This document shows, piece by piece, positions 23,601-34,181 of a stretch of 64,000 bases of DNA. The stretch lies in the NCBI GenBank assembly GCA_001599755.1, contig BCHX01000003.1, positions 4,065,289 to 4,129,288 on the forward strand, given 5' to 3'. Numbering within the stretch: the stretch's first letter is position 1; each line of letters starts with the position of its first letter. Origin of the DNA: Gliomastix tumulicola. Taxonomy: Eukaryota > Ascomycota > Sordariomycetes > Hypocreales > Bionectriaceae. The notes beneath the pieces are model-generated. The model made no database searches and was not told the origin of the DNA. It saw only the letters and a list, made by a program, of their open reading frames with translations. A program made the position numbers and the translations under genes.

Positions 23601-24358
23601 CGGGAACTGGCAAGACGACAACTGCTCGAAAACTGGGCCAGATCTTCTACGATATGGGCCTGCTTGCTGCCCCTGAGGTCGTCGACGTGTCTGCCTCGCA
23701 GCTGATTGGTGAATACTGTGGCCAGACTGCGCCCAAGACTGCCAGGCTGCTAGAGTCAGCTCTTGGAAAGGTTCTCTTCATCGACGAGGCTTACCGTCTC
23801 GCGGGGAGCGGGCGGGGTTCGTTTGCCGAGGAGGCCGTTAGCGAGCTTGTTGATGCGGTGACGAAGCCCAAGTTCGCCCGCAAGCTCATCATTGTGCTCG
23901 CCGGGTACGATGAGGACATGGACCGACTCATGCGTCTCAACCCCGGTATCAAGTCCCGCTTCGCTACTGAGTTCAGTTTCAAGCCTCTTCGCGCCGAGCA
24001 GTGTATCGAGCAGCTGCGTGCTGTGGTCGGCAAGGTGGGCATCACGATCCAGGACACGCGGGATATGGACGCCAACACCCGCAACACGCTCGTCACGTCT
24101 CTCAGCCGAATGTCGACAGAAAAGGGCTGGGCTAGCGGCCGCAGCGTGGAGACCCTCGGCGAGAAGCTGATCGCGCACATCTTCAAGGAGTGCGCCATCA
24201 ACGGGTACACGGGCAAGGACCTCACGGTCACGGGCAAGGATATGCTCACTATCCTCGCTGGATCCGGGGTCGGGCAGTTCAGCTCGTCCAAGTATGCCTC
24301 AGGGCCGATGGGTCCTCGGCAGCTTATGACGCTCAAGGATCTCAAGAACAGCGAGTAA
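20676..24358 (+). CDS. three-module CbbX/SpoVK-like AAA ATPase
   Basis: Three exons (20676-21265, 21321-21765, 21836-24358) give 1185 residues. Three AAA modules of the CbbX/CfxQ/SpoVK type follow one another: Walker A GNQGTGKS near 285, GNPGTGKT near 560 and GPPGTGKT near 932. The first two Walker B motifs read LDDAH and IDDAH, while the third has the canonical FIDEAY, so the third module is the clearest active ATPase. An acidic, Ala/Glu-rich linker (about residues 770-850, with a GCC-repeat-coded poly-Ala) separates modules 2 and 3. The first 150 residues carry a degenerate motif repeated three or four times, ending in S-x-L-L-G-L. Intron 2 uses an AAG acceptor 12 bases after a CTGAC site. 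Fungal CbbX-like proteins are widespread but their role is not settled; I assign none. It converges with DIM-2. Confidence 0.9.
23307..23337 (+). repeat. GCC triplet repeat coding poly-alanine
   Basis: Consecutive GCC codons encode the poly-Ala stretch in the linker between the second and third AAA modules. Such triplet runs tend to vary in length between strains. Confidence 0.8.
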
Positions 24359-24929
24359 AAGAAGGGAGAAAAAGGAAGACACGATCTGTCTATTGTATAG
24401 AATGATATTTACTGGGAGGGACGGAAATGCATCTGAACCTCTCCCTGGCGGCAAAGGAAAGGCATCAGGTGACCAGGCCATGGTAGAATGCGTGCATCTA
24501 AGGCAGCGGTGGCGCAGGATATGTCTGGTGTTTTGTTTTTTTTCACTTCTGTTTCATTTCATGACACTTCGTAGTTCTATTATGATCTGAGATTTCTGTG
24601 CTTTATATACGAAGGGTCAATCTATGACGTTGACTTAACGAAGTGAGCTAAACACTTTGCTGCAAGTGAAGGCTCAAATGAGCAGTGTCCATTGACGGTC
24701 CGCTGAGTACCTCGCTCTGCTCTGTCTTGTAGGATCGACATGGTAGAATGGGAAACTTTGGGTTTTATAAAAGTTTCTCTATCTGCCAGACCACCTATTT
24801 AGGTCAGATCGAGATGTCTCTGTATGTCTGACGACGGCGCTGGGGAACGAGGAGTGTCTATGTCTTGTACCGCCTGTTGCTATCGCCTGGAGGAAAAGAC
24901 GGTTTCCTGATATTTGCGTCATCACCATA
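24359..24929. other. convergent 3' region of the AAA gene and DIM-2
   Basis: About 570 bases between two converging stop codons. No gene is seen. It should hold both 3' untranslated regions. Confidence 0.5.
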
Positions 24930-27900
24930 CTAGACTCTCCTCTTCTTGATCGCGATAATCATGAGATGCTCAGTGCTAGTTCGTTTAGTCGGATGATTTC
25001 CGCGACGTCTGCACGGCATGTCTGACATGTCACGCAGCTCGTCTTCAGATGTACCTGCCTCGGTTGCCGTTGAAGGGGTCATCGTGCCGGGAGGGTTGGA
25101 GGTGTGCCGGCTGATAGCTGTGTCCTGCCCAAGCTCGGTAGCTGATGAGTCGTCGGCGTCGATCAAGACAGCATCGAGATCAGTGGCATCCTGCGCAGAC
25201 GCATCCGGGCGCCTAGCTAGGGTCTCAGCCCACGCCTCACGAAACGAGACACCAAGGGCAACAGCCACCTCCCTGGCAACGCTGTTCCCGACAATCTTGT
25301 ACTGGCCGGCCTTGTTCCCCAGCAACACCTCGTCGTCTCGGAACCCCTGTGCGCGCCTGGCCTCGAGTAGAGTCAGGGTACGATCCTCGTGCCAGTGCAG
25401 CTGCCGGCCCGACTTTGCGTCCCGCGGGTTCTGCCTGGTGACGATGGTCTCTATTAGACGGTGTGGATGCTGGCGACCATAGGCATTCGATACAGGACCC
25501 ACGCAGTTGAGCGTCGAGTTGCTGCCCACGGGATAGTAGTGACGCTCCGACTCGGTCATGACGCCTGAGCCGGGCTTGGGTCGAGATGTATCCATGCCGA
25601 ACCACGCACGGGCAAAGTTCATGGCGAAAGGGTGCTTCGGGATGAGATACCACTCCATGCGCACCATTTTGGTTGTGCCGTAGCAGATGCGGTGGTCTGG
25701 GTTCGGGATGCAGATATCCGATTTCCCGTCGTATATGCTGGGAAGATCTGCTGTCGCTTCGGCCGCCGTGACGAACTTGAAGGGTGTCACGGGCTTCATC
25801 TCGCGCTCGGCCATGGGCTCCCCGTTGGGCAGCTTGCCTACGGTCAAGGTTGTGGTATACGGCGGGTGCGAGTGCGTCTGGGCTGGCTTCTGGGGCAACT
25901 TGCAGCCGGGCGCGGCGAATACGAGGAACACGCGGCTTCTGCGCTGTGGCGATCCGCATGCAGACGCGTCGAGGAAGTAGAACTGTGTCTGGTAGCCGAG
26001 GCCGACGACGGCGCAGACGAGCTGGCTGAAGACATCTTGGTCCCTGCCTTGCTTCTTCTGGACGATACCAGGGACGTTCTCAAGGAGTCCGTACTTTGGA
26101 CGGTAGAGATCGACGAATGATGCGAAGGCTGCGACCAGGGACTGGTTCTTGCGCTGTTTGACGGTCGTTTTGTCGTTTGTCAGTCGGGAGAAGCCAGGAC
26201 AGGGGCTGCCACCGGAGATGAAGTCAACCTCCCCAGGTTTAGGGACAGATTCAGAGAACTTGCCCTGACTGGCGAGGCTGTGCAGTGCATCGATAGAGCC
26301 GAGGAATGGATGGACGCTGTCGGGAGAGGCAACGTTGGCCATGTAGGTGTGAAGAGCCTCGGTAGCGTAGTCGTTTGCCCATTTCATCTCGATGGCACCT
26401 CCATCCTCCAGGCCTCGCCCAAAGTTGCCTCCACCACAGAACAGATCGAGGCCACGGAGTTTGGGTATCTGCGCGTTGGGATCGAAGCTCTGGCGGAGAC
26501 TATCCGGAAAGTCTGTTATGGGCTCAAGAGTTGACCGCCCACCTGGGCCGGTCTTAAGCCTGTGGCTGATGTAGAAGCAATTACCGACTCCGTCGCGATC
26601 ATATGGGGTGGTAATCGGATTGCCGTGCTTGAAGAAGCGCACATGGCAGCGATCCATAACTGAAGATGGCCTTACATCAACGAACTGATCTGTATACACC
26701 AGCTCATTCTGCCGGACCTTGGGTGAGGGATCGACGAGGTCGCGACGGCGAAGCAAGCGGCGAAGTTGCAATACAGGCCTCCCAACCGAATTGTAGTCTC
26801 TGGAAACAAGCTCACACACCTCTGACTGCTCGCTGCGCCTGTCGAGATGGACGAGAAGAGTATCGCCAGGGCGATATTCCAAGTCAGACGACGATGGCCG
26901 GACATGTTCGCATGTCAGGTGTTGGTCTATTTCTAGCGAGATCCATTTTCGCTCCTGGTGTATGTATACTTGCCGGCAGAAGAGCTCAGCACTCGTGGTC
27001 GGCGATCCGCCAAAGTGAACGTTATGGACGCCGATGATCTCATCCTTTGTGATCTTGCTATCGTGTCCACAGGAGCAGTGATCTGAAATAAACAACTCGT
27101 TGTTCCAGGGGTACTTCATCAGCCCACAGATCGTGTCAACTGGACGGTAGTACCACGTAACGTCAAAAGACCGTTTCCCACGGCCATTGATGTGCACCTT
27201 CTGGACGAGGGCAAACCATCGGTCGACGTCGCTGAAACCCTTCGAAATCTCGCGTTTCCACGCTGTGCCAGAGTCCTCCGGGTCTCGGTGCGTGGAGATC
27301 GTATCGCCGGCTTTGATTGCCTCTATCCTGTCTCGCGCGATAGTTGAGAGTTGCTTGTGCCCTATGCGCATGTTTGTCGGAAGCTGAAGACGGCGATTCT
27401 GAATTGTGCGAGTCCTCAGCTCCTCGGTTGCGGCGCTCAAAGGCATACTCTTGAGCCGGTCTCCGAACGGCAAGTGCTCAAAGCAGTCGTGGATATATGG
27501 GGTGACAACTGTGGACAAGTCGTCGACGAGGTTCACGGCATTGGGGGGCTCCTTGTACTGCCTAAACGTTTGGGTTTCCTTCCATAACGGGTGGCAGGAG
27601 ATTTCGCGATGGCTCAGGACCCCAACGGCCTCCTTGTGAAGGAACCATAAGTTGGCGGCCACAGTTGAACGAAAATCTCGGCTAGGGTGTTGCGAGCGCC
27701 AGTTAATGAACTCGGGTATGTGGCCGTGAACCGTCTGTATCCAGGACGCAAAAGCAGATCGGAAATGGAAGATCGTGACTCTTTCGTTGTTTTCTGCCAT
27801 GGCCTTGAGGTAGTCGACGAAGTGCTTTGTCAGATCTGCGACCCAAAGGAAGGGTTTGAAGAAGCGCTTGTATTCTCGAGCCGGCGTTCTTAGCCTGTAG

Positions 27901-28688
27901 TATACACCCCTGTGCGAGGCTAATGTTGAAGACAGCCAGATGTTATCGCGCACCGTGTGCTCCTCTGATGTGCCGTAGTTGCCTATGGGCATGCCGGAGA
28001 TGGGAATCCCGCGAACGAATAATCGCGTGTCACTTGCCGATAGCGTGCCGTCCATAAAGAAAAACCCGTTACCACTCCCGACGTCAAGCTGGTGCAGAGG
28101 CCTCATTTCGACTTGGTAGTGCGTTTTGTCGCTGTATATAACGAAGTCGTCCACCATTAGGTCGAGGAAGTCGTCACCTTCCTCGCACAGGTGTTCTGCG
28201 ATGGGAATGAGCTCATCCAGAGCATGACTCTCCATACGCTCAGGCGCCGGCGGTTCAAAGGGTTCGTAAAGAGAGCGCGGCGCAAGCAAGCCCGACTCTG
28301 GCAAAACAACTTCGATTGGTCTGGCCGGCCGCAAGGTCGTTGGGCTTTCCGGCCTGGGCGAGTCTGAGGGCGTGCAGTCCACATCTGTCACAACGCCCGC
28401 TTCTGACTGACTAGGCTGCCTCGGGGTAGGAACGGCCAGGTCAAATCCGCACTCTATGTCGGTTGCGATCCTAGTGATTCCACTTGATGGCGAGGCCGAG
28501 GCATCCCCTTGATCGTGCGATTCAACGGCGGGCGGGTTGAGGTGACCAGTTGATACCCCGACATCAGATGGGAAGGTTATACCTGCCTCCTCGTTGACGG
28601 TCTCATCTGAAATCATCGGGAGATCATGAGGCATATCAAACTCCCAGTGGTACCTCGGAGGACCTCCATTGCGTTCGATAGGCAGCAT
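24930..28688 (-). CDS. dim-2: DIM-2-type DNA (cytosine-5) methyltransferase
   Basis: A single exon of 1252 residues from the ATG at 28688. The C-terminal half is a C5 methylase: motif I DLFCGGGNFGRG at D748, motif IV GGSPCPGFSRL with the catalytic Cys at about 830, motif VI ENV at 870, the QRRSRVF motif VIII, and GNSVAREVAVALG (motif X) near 1137. Motif IV reads Pro-Cys-Pro rather than Pro-Cys-Gln, as in the DIM-2 family. A BAH-like segment (GDTLLVHLDRR, then LQLRRLLRRRDL) lies around residues 590-680. The first 200 residues are Pro/Ser-rich and look disordered. Family knowledge: DIM-2 is recruited by HP1 to H3K9me3 and methylates RIP-mutated DNA in Neurospora. RID is unlikely given the domain order and length. 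It is shorter than the Neurospora protein, mostly in the tails. Its upstream side faces the RIP-like island. Confidence 0.93.
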   Translation of the reverse strand: MLPIERNGGPPRYHWEFDMPHDLPMISDETVNEEAGITFPSDVGVSTGHLNPPAVESHDQGDASASPSSGITRIATDIECGFDLAVPTPRQPSQSEAGVVTDVDCTPSDSPRPESPTTLRPARPIEVVLPESGLLAPRSLYEPFEPPAPERMESHALDELIPIAEHLCEEGDDFLDLMVDDFVIYSDKTHYQVEMRPLHQLDVGSGNGFFFMDGTLSASDTRLFVRGIPISGMPIGNYGTSEEHTVRDNIWLSSTLASHRGVYYRLRTPAREYKRFFKPFLWVADLTKHFVDYLKAMAENNERVTIFHFRSAFASWIQTVHGHIPEFINWRSQHPSRDFRSTVAANLWFLHKEAVGVLSHREISCHPLWKETQTFRQYKEPPNAVNLVDDLSTVVTPYIHDCFEHLPFGDRLKSMPLSAATEELRTRTIQNRRLQLPTNMRIGHKQLSTIARDRIEAIKAGDTISTHRDPEDSGTAWKREISKGFSDVDRWFALVQKVHINGRGKRSFDVTWYYRPVDTICGLMKYPWNNELFISDHCSCGHDSKITKDEIIGVHNVHFGGSPTTSAELFCRQVYIHQERKWISLEIDQHLTCEHVRPSSSDLEYRPGDTLLVHLDRRSEQSEVCELVSRDYNSVGRPVLQLRRLLRRRDLVDPSPKVRQNELVYTDQFVDVRPSSVMDRCHVRFFKHGNPITTPYDRDGVGNCFYISHRLKTGPGGRSTLEPITDFPDSLRQSFDPNAQIPKLRGLDLFCGGGNFGRGLEDGGAIEMKWANDYATEALHTYMANVASPDSVHPFLGSIDALHSLASQGKFSESVPKPGEVDFISGGSPCPGFSRLTNDKTTVKQRKNQSLVAAFASFVDLYRPKYGLLENVPGIVQKKQGRDQDVFSQLVCAVVGLGYQTQFYFLDASACGSPQRRSRVFLVFAAPGCKLPQKPAQTHSHPPYTTTLTVGKLPNGEPMAEREMKPVTPFKFVTAAEATADLPSIYDGKSDICIPNPDHRICYGTTKMVRMEWYLIPKHPFAMNFARAWFGMDTSRPKPGSGVMTESERHYYPVGSNSTLNCVGPVSNAYGRQHPHRLIETIVTRQNPRDAKSGRQLHWHEDRTLTLLEARRAQGFRDDEVLLGNKAGQYKIVGNSVAREVAVALGVSFREAWAETLARRPDASAQDATDLDAVLIDADDSSATELGQDTAISRHTSNPPGTMTPSTATEAGTSEDELRDMSDMPCRRRGNHPTKRTSTEHLMIIAIKKRRV

Positions 28689-29465
28689 CTTCTCTTAATT
28701 CCAAACTTTATGAAGCATGATGTATTAGCAATTCAGAGCCTTGCACATTCTTCTCACGACCTTGACCTACTCCATATGAGGCGATTCAGATACATCGCCA
28801 GACAGAAGACAGCTGAGGCTTGTGATGAGGTTGCGGTTGGTGACGGTAACGAGAGTGAGATACGATTCGTCATATCAGATGTATGTCGTTCCTTGTCGTC
28901 TGCAAAGATACGCGAAAATATTCAAACATGAGTAGTATCCCAAAAAGAGCTGAATGCCAAGCCGTAGAAAGATAGAGTAGACCGTGTCGTCGTCAGTTTG
29001 CTCTCGGCGCGTTCTCAGATTTGTATTAGGACACGCGACGAGAGATAGAAATAAGAATCAAGAAGAATGAAAGGAAGAAAATAAATATCTACCAATCCTC
29101 GAGGCATAAACGAGCGTAGGACAGCATTCAATAATGCGCACTTAGTGAGAAGTCATGAGAATGAATCCATTGCGAGAAAACCGAAGTCCAAAAACTTCAT
29201 TCACACGATCAGCATGAGAAGGCGCGAGTGTGAGCGTGTGCTCTTTCCAGCTGAATGCAACGCGGTGATTGGCTAATGCTTGCCGAGAAGTGGGTACCAG
29301 ATGATTCGTGAATGATGACAAAAAAAGAAGGTCATTGTCCAAAGTCCGAGTGTCGATGTACCTCTTCATTCAAAGACTAAGGTAAGGAGTAGCAATAGGA
29401 GTAGAACAGACTTAAATGTATTGCAATGTAATAGGTGAGGCTGGGTGTCTGTAAAATCACCAGAA
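28689..29465. other. DIM-2 upstream region
   Basis: About 780 bases between the DIM-2 start and the left end of the inverted-repeat element. Composition is ordinary, with CA/TG dinucleotides present, so mutation has not spread visibly into it. No gene is seen. It should hold the DIM-2 promoter and leader. Confidence 0.5.
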
Positions 29466-29514
29466 TTATATATAGGCCTCGCCTATTCAACCACCGGAAT
29501 CTGCTAGACACCCA
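29466..29514 (+). repeat. left terminal inverted repeat
   Basis: Forty-nine bases identical to the reverse complement of 32076-32124. Just inside, the two arms differ only by transitions (29515 T versus C, 29521 A versus G, 29525 T versus C, 29527 C versus T), as RIP would leave. The arm itself keeps several CA dinucleotides. Confidence 0.92.
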
Positions 29515-32075
29515 TGAAATACCCTACATCTCAAGTGAGGTACCTCACACTAGGTATATAAGGTGGAAAGGTACTTCCACGAGGATTAAATTAATTAAAT
29601 TATATTATTTAAGCATCCTATAACCTAGCTAATAACACTATAGTAATACTATAGTACCTAAAATACCTAATTTACTTAAAAATAATAAGAATACTAAAAT
29701 AAATATTTAAGGTCTAGGTTAGATTAATTAAACCTCTAGGCTATAATTTCTTCCTCCTTAATTTATCTCTCTATTTAATCCTACTTATAGATAGGGAAAT
29801 TAGCCTTAGGTATTATATATAGGGCTCTTATAGAGGTTTAAGGCTCTTTTATACTAGGTTTATAGCTATTACTATTCTATTTAATATATATAAGGCTACT
29901 AATAATATATATTATTACTAGTAGTATTATTAATAGTAGTAGTACTATTAAAAGTATTAAAAGCTTAGATTTAAATAGTCTTACTACCTCTTACTACTTA
30001 GTAGCCTTAATATATTTAAAAAGAGAGGTATTTTAATAAGTTATTTATATATAGTAGTACTTGCTTTCTTTAAGGTTAATTAAGCTTATAGGCTAACCTT
30101 TAACCTTAATAACTAGTGGGTTAAAGGGCACCTACTAGTTTAATTATATAGTCTTAATTAGTATATACTATAGCTAGTAGTTATTAAAGTTACTAATTTA
30201 AAGCTTTTAGCTAGTATAAAGTTATTAAAAAATAATATACTAGTATAGAATCTTTAGTACTATAAGTATATAGTAAGGGTAATACCCTTTTAAGGTATTA
30301 GTTAGCTTATTTAAGCTTATTTTAATTATATAATACTTACTAGCTAGGACTTTTAGTGTATATAATAATACTTATTAATAGATATTATTAAATAATAGTA
30401 TTAATATTATAAAGCTATTAACCTAATCTCTACCTATTATAGAGGTAACTATTACCTATAGTATTTATAATAACTAGAAGTTATATAGTTTAATAAAGAT
30501 AATATATAGGTTATTAGTTAAGGTATTAAGTGTCTTCTTTATTATACTATATAGTCCCTTAATAATTAATATTATTATATAGCTAAGATAAGTATAGTTA
30601 TTAGTAAAGTAGTATATTAGGTATTTCTCCTAGGGATTAACCTAAGTATTAATATAATAGGTAACTACTTCCTTAGGGTATCTAGATATTTTAAACTTCT
30701 TAAGATACTTAAGATAATTACTATAATTAGAGGTATAAATAAGCTAGCCCTAGTCCTTAAGGAAGGATATAAACTTTAGGTATTAGATTATCTTATTACC
30801 TTAATATATAGCTTTTAGAAAAAATAACTTTATTTTAACTAGTATATTCTTATTAATATACTATATATATAGAAGGTTAATTAAATTCTTAAGGTAGTAG
30901 TATTAAGTAATAGCCTTAATTAGTGTAAGGTCTTAGTCTATAATAGTAATTTAAAAAGGTTAAACTTTATTATTAGAGAGATATTATATAAGCTAATTAA
31001 TAGCCTAGGTATATTAACCCTTAGCCTTACTATTAAGGAAATAGGAAGCTATAGTAAAGGTCTTCTTTATATTAATTAATCTATAGATATTTAAAAGTAG
31101 TATTTTAAAGTAGTTAATCTTATATATTAAATCTAATAGTAAGATATTAGGGAAGTTATATAGTACTAATAATATAACCTTAGAGGTAATAAAAAGATAC
31201 TTTAATTATCTATTAATATTATATAGATTATTATAGTAGAAGTTAGCCTTATTAAGTTAATTATATAGGAATTAGAGTAATATATAATTTATAAGGACTT
31301 TATAATAATATTATTAAAGCTTATTAAAGATATCCTTTAAAATAATAATAGCCTTATTAGCCTTATAGCTATAGTCTTACTAAAGGCTATATAAGATAGT
31401 ACTAGGGTTATTATTATTATTATTAGCTTTAATAATTTAATCTTAATACTTTCTAATAAACTTAAAGTAGTACTAAGGGAAGACTACTACCTTAAGTATC
31501 TTATAGTTATATTAGCTATAGTTACTACTTAAAGGTTTAACTTTCTAGTAGCTAGTGTAACTCTTCTTAATTAAGACTCTAAATAGGTAGTTAGTCTTCT
31601 AGGACTTTAAGTCTCTCTCCTTTAAAGGATATATACCTAACTATTATTTAGTATATTTACTAGCCTTTATATAGTAAAGTAGGACTAAGGTTAGGTCACT
31701 AGTATTAGGATACTTAGTATAAATAATAACTATAAAACTATACTATTATATAATAAGTTTAATAACTTCTTTAGCTATTTAAAGATCTTTATAAGCCTTA
31801 TTAATAAGGTTATCTATTATTATAAATAAATTATAAAAAGCTTTAGGTTTAGTGAAGTTATAGGTACTTAAAGTTATACCTATATATAGGCTCTAGGGTA
31901 GATATAGAGGAGGGCTTTATAATACCTTTAATTAATAGAATAGTATATAGTTAAGCGTAAAAAGTAGGTCTAAAACACTAGAAAATACAGGTTAGTATTT
32001 TAAAAGTACCTTTTCTAGTATATATAGAGGGAGAGGTACCACGCTAGGCACTTTTCGGTTTTATGGGGCATTTCG

Positions 32076-32124
32076 TGGGTGTCTAGCAGATTCCGGTGGT
32101 TGAATAGGCGAGGCCTATATATAA
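32076..32124 (-). repeat. right terminal inverted repeat
   Basis: Forty-nine bases forming the perfect inverted partner of 29466-29514. It ends about 140 bases from the SLD2 stop codon, within what should be the SLD2 3' region. Confidence 0.92.
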
Positions 32125-32266
32125 ATCCCAAGACTCCCGCGCATATCTCCAACAGGTACCAGCCATCCAATCCCCAAACGCCATCATAATTCCCATCAGT
32201 CGTTAGTATTAAAAGCAAACACAGCTCTTTCTGTCTCTCGTTTCCCGACAAGCACGCCCGCTCATT

Positions 32267-33752
32267 TCACCTCCTTCGTCGGAACTTGCTGTTGTGACCT
32301 GGTCCTCCCTTCGCGCCGTGATTCCGTAGCTTCAGTCTGCGGAAGTTGGCGTGTGCGAGCTCGTTGACTTTCCTCATTACTTTCTTGCCTGTCCCCTCCT
32401 TGGTGGTTGCCGTCTTCTTCCCATCTGCCGATGCTGATGGTGCTCCAAGCTCATCCTCGAAGTCCGAATCGGCGTCCAGGTCATTGCCTGGATGGGCAGC
32501 ATTTCCTGTAACTTGAGTTTCTGGCACTACATCCTCCTCGTCATGTTCGTCGTGAGTGTGGCCTGTGTTCGTAGGCCGCCCCTTCCATACTGGCTTGATG
32601 TTGACCTTCCTCGTCGTCCTCTTCTGGCCCTTCTTCTTGAACACAGGGAGCGGATTCCCGTCTCGGCCGACGACCTGTTCGTCAGGGCCATCATACAAGC
32701 CTTCATCGTCAAAACCGCCGAGGAGTGGCCGCCCTGGTTGGCTGTCCTTGACAAGGATATCTTCCTCCACTGGCTTACGAACCGGCGGAGGGGGTCCGTC
32801 TTCGCCAGCCTCAGCCTCCCTCAATGCTTCGAGGTCGTCGTCCAGTTTCTCCTCCTCATCTTTCCGGAGACTGGCCACGATCTCACTGAGTCCACGTCCT
32901 AGTGGTTTCCGTGGTAGTCGAAGCGGCGCAGGCATATCAAACGGGCTCTTTCCGTTCTCATCCACCGTAGGAAGGGCATGCCTCTTGAGGAACTGCGGCG
33001 TCTCGAGCTGGAGCTTCGACACGGAAGACGGCGTCCTCCCTCCAGCATTGGTATCCTTCTTCTTGAGCGGCGTCATGAAATTATCCAGCATCTGGCGTTT
33101 CCCCGACGACATGGGCGTGCGTCCCAGCCTCGGCGTCCCCTCTTCTGACTCTGCAGCCCTCTTCCTAGGCGTGACGGCAAGATGCCCGCCCACATCGCCT
33201 CTCACCTCACTCCACCTGCCCATGTCCTCCTTCGATGGCGTGCCGATCTCCCTCTCAACCAGCAGATCGAACAGCCCCAGTACACGGCCGTCACGCTGAG
33301 GCGTCGGACCCAACGAGGTCACTGTTGTGGGGCTGAATAGCTTCCTCGACACCTGTGGCGTCTGCCCGAGCTCCTCCTCGTCTTGCTGCTGGAATCGTCT
33401 CGTCGTCGGCGTCTCGATGTGCTTGGCTCGCTTCATGGGCGTTGCTACCGGCGGGGGCATGGATTTCTGCTTCCTCGTGGCATCGTCCGCCTTGGGGGGC
33501 GGTACCTTGCCGTCGATGATGTCCCGGTATCTCTGGTACTGCTTGTATTTGCGGGCTGGTGGGATGGTTAGCGAGAGCGAGACCCTTTTGCGACTCTCAT
33601 GGGGATGTACCTATGTCTTCATTTGCCTTGATGTCTGCCCTTCCTGGCTTCTTTCCATCGTGCGTCTTGACCCAGTCATTCTCCCACTGCTTGAGCTCCA
33701 GTCGCAGAGCCTGGGACTTGCCCTCATACTGGGCTCTTGCCTCGCCCTCCAT
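32267..33752 (-). CDS. SLD2: DNA replication initiation factor Sld2/Drc1
   Basis: Two exons on the minus strand (33611-33752 and 32267-33555) give 476 residues. The N-terminus carries the conserved Sld2 helix (LELKQWENDWVKTHDGKKPG, then DIARKYKQYQRYRDII), the region that in RECQ4-family proteins contacts partners. The next 200 residues hold more than ten Ser/Thr-Pro sites, many followed by basic residues (for example TPMKRA, TPRKRA, TPLKKK), the pattern of cyclin-dependent kinase targets. The C-terminus is basic (NFRRLKLRNHGAKGG). Family knowledge: CDK-phosphorylated Sld2 binds Dpb11 and helps activate the CMG helicase at origins. The start ATG at 33752 lies about 430 bases from the divergent RING gene. 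The inverted-repeat element ends close behind the stop codon. Confidence 0.9.
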
Positions 33753-34181
33753 AATTACAGACGGATCTCAGTGAAGCGGCAGATACATAGAGGTTTATAA
33801 ACAATCAGAACGAGCAACTGCAAGGCAAACAAAACGTGGAAAATGAATTCGACGATCAAAAGTCTGGGTTGGTGGGACAATGCTAGTTCGAAGTGACAAA
33901 GAGTGAGTAGGTTCACATGTAAATGGTGGGACGGACACGCGGAAGAACGCGTCTTGAACATGGAATCGACAATTGACGCGATCAAGCCCCGCTAAGTCAG
34001 TGCTGTAATTACAGCGGGTGGACGCGGCGTGGCTCCCTAAACGTCATCACTGCGGGCGCTAAAACGGCGGCATTCCACTGTGGCTGAAGGCGCTGGGATG
34101 ATATCCATTGTTATCAACCGGGTCTTCAAACAAAGGCCGACAAACCCCCACCATCGCAACCTCTGACATTCAACATCCAGG
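33753..34181. promoter_or_regulatory. divergent promoter between SLD2 and the RING gene
   Basis: The 429 bases separating two divergent start codons must hold both promoters. No clear TATA box was identified on either strand. Confidence 0.45.

Larger units (their letters stand above)
29466..32124. mobile_element. RIP-degraded DNA transposon with terminal inverted repeats
   Basis: A 2.66-kb element is bounded by 49-bp perfect inverted repeats (29466-29514 and 32076-32124). Inside, from about 29585 to 31985, the sequence is extremely A+T-rich, dominated by TA steps, and almost free of CA, TG and CG dinucleotides; no open frame of any length survives. This is the signature of repeat-induced point mutation, which converts CpA to TpA. 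The flanks can be read as a TA target duplication (ATTA before, TAAAT after the repeats), which fits a Tc1/mariner-like element, but the repeats themselves begin with alternating TA so this is ambiguous. No transposase can be read, so the family is not assigned. It sits between DIM-2 and SLD2. Confidence 0.85.

Noticed and set aside
24930..28688. RID (RIP-defective) methyltransferase as an alternative to DIM-2
   Set aside because: The BAH-like segment, the length and the Pro-Cys-Pro motif fit DIM-2 better, and RID-specific features were not seen.
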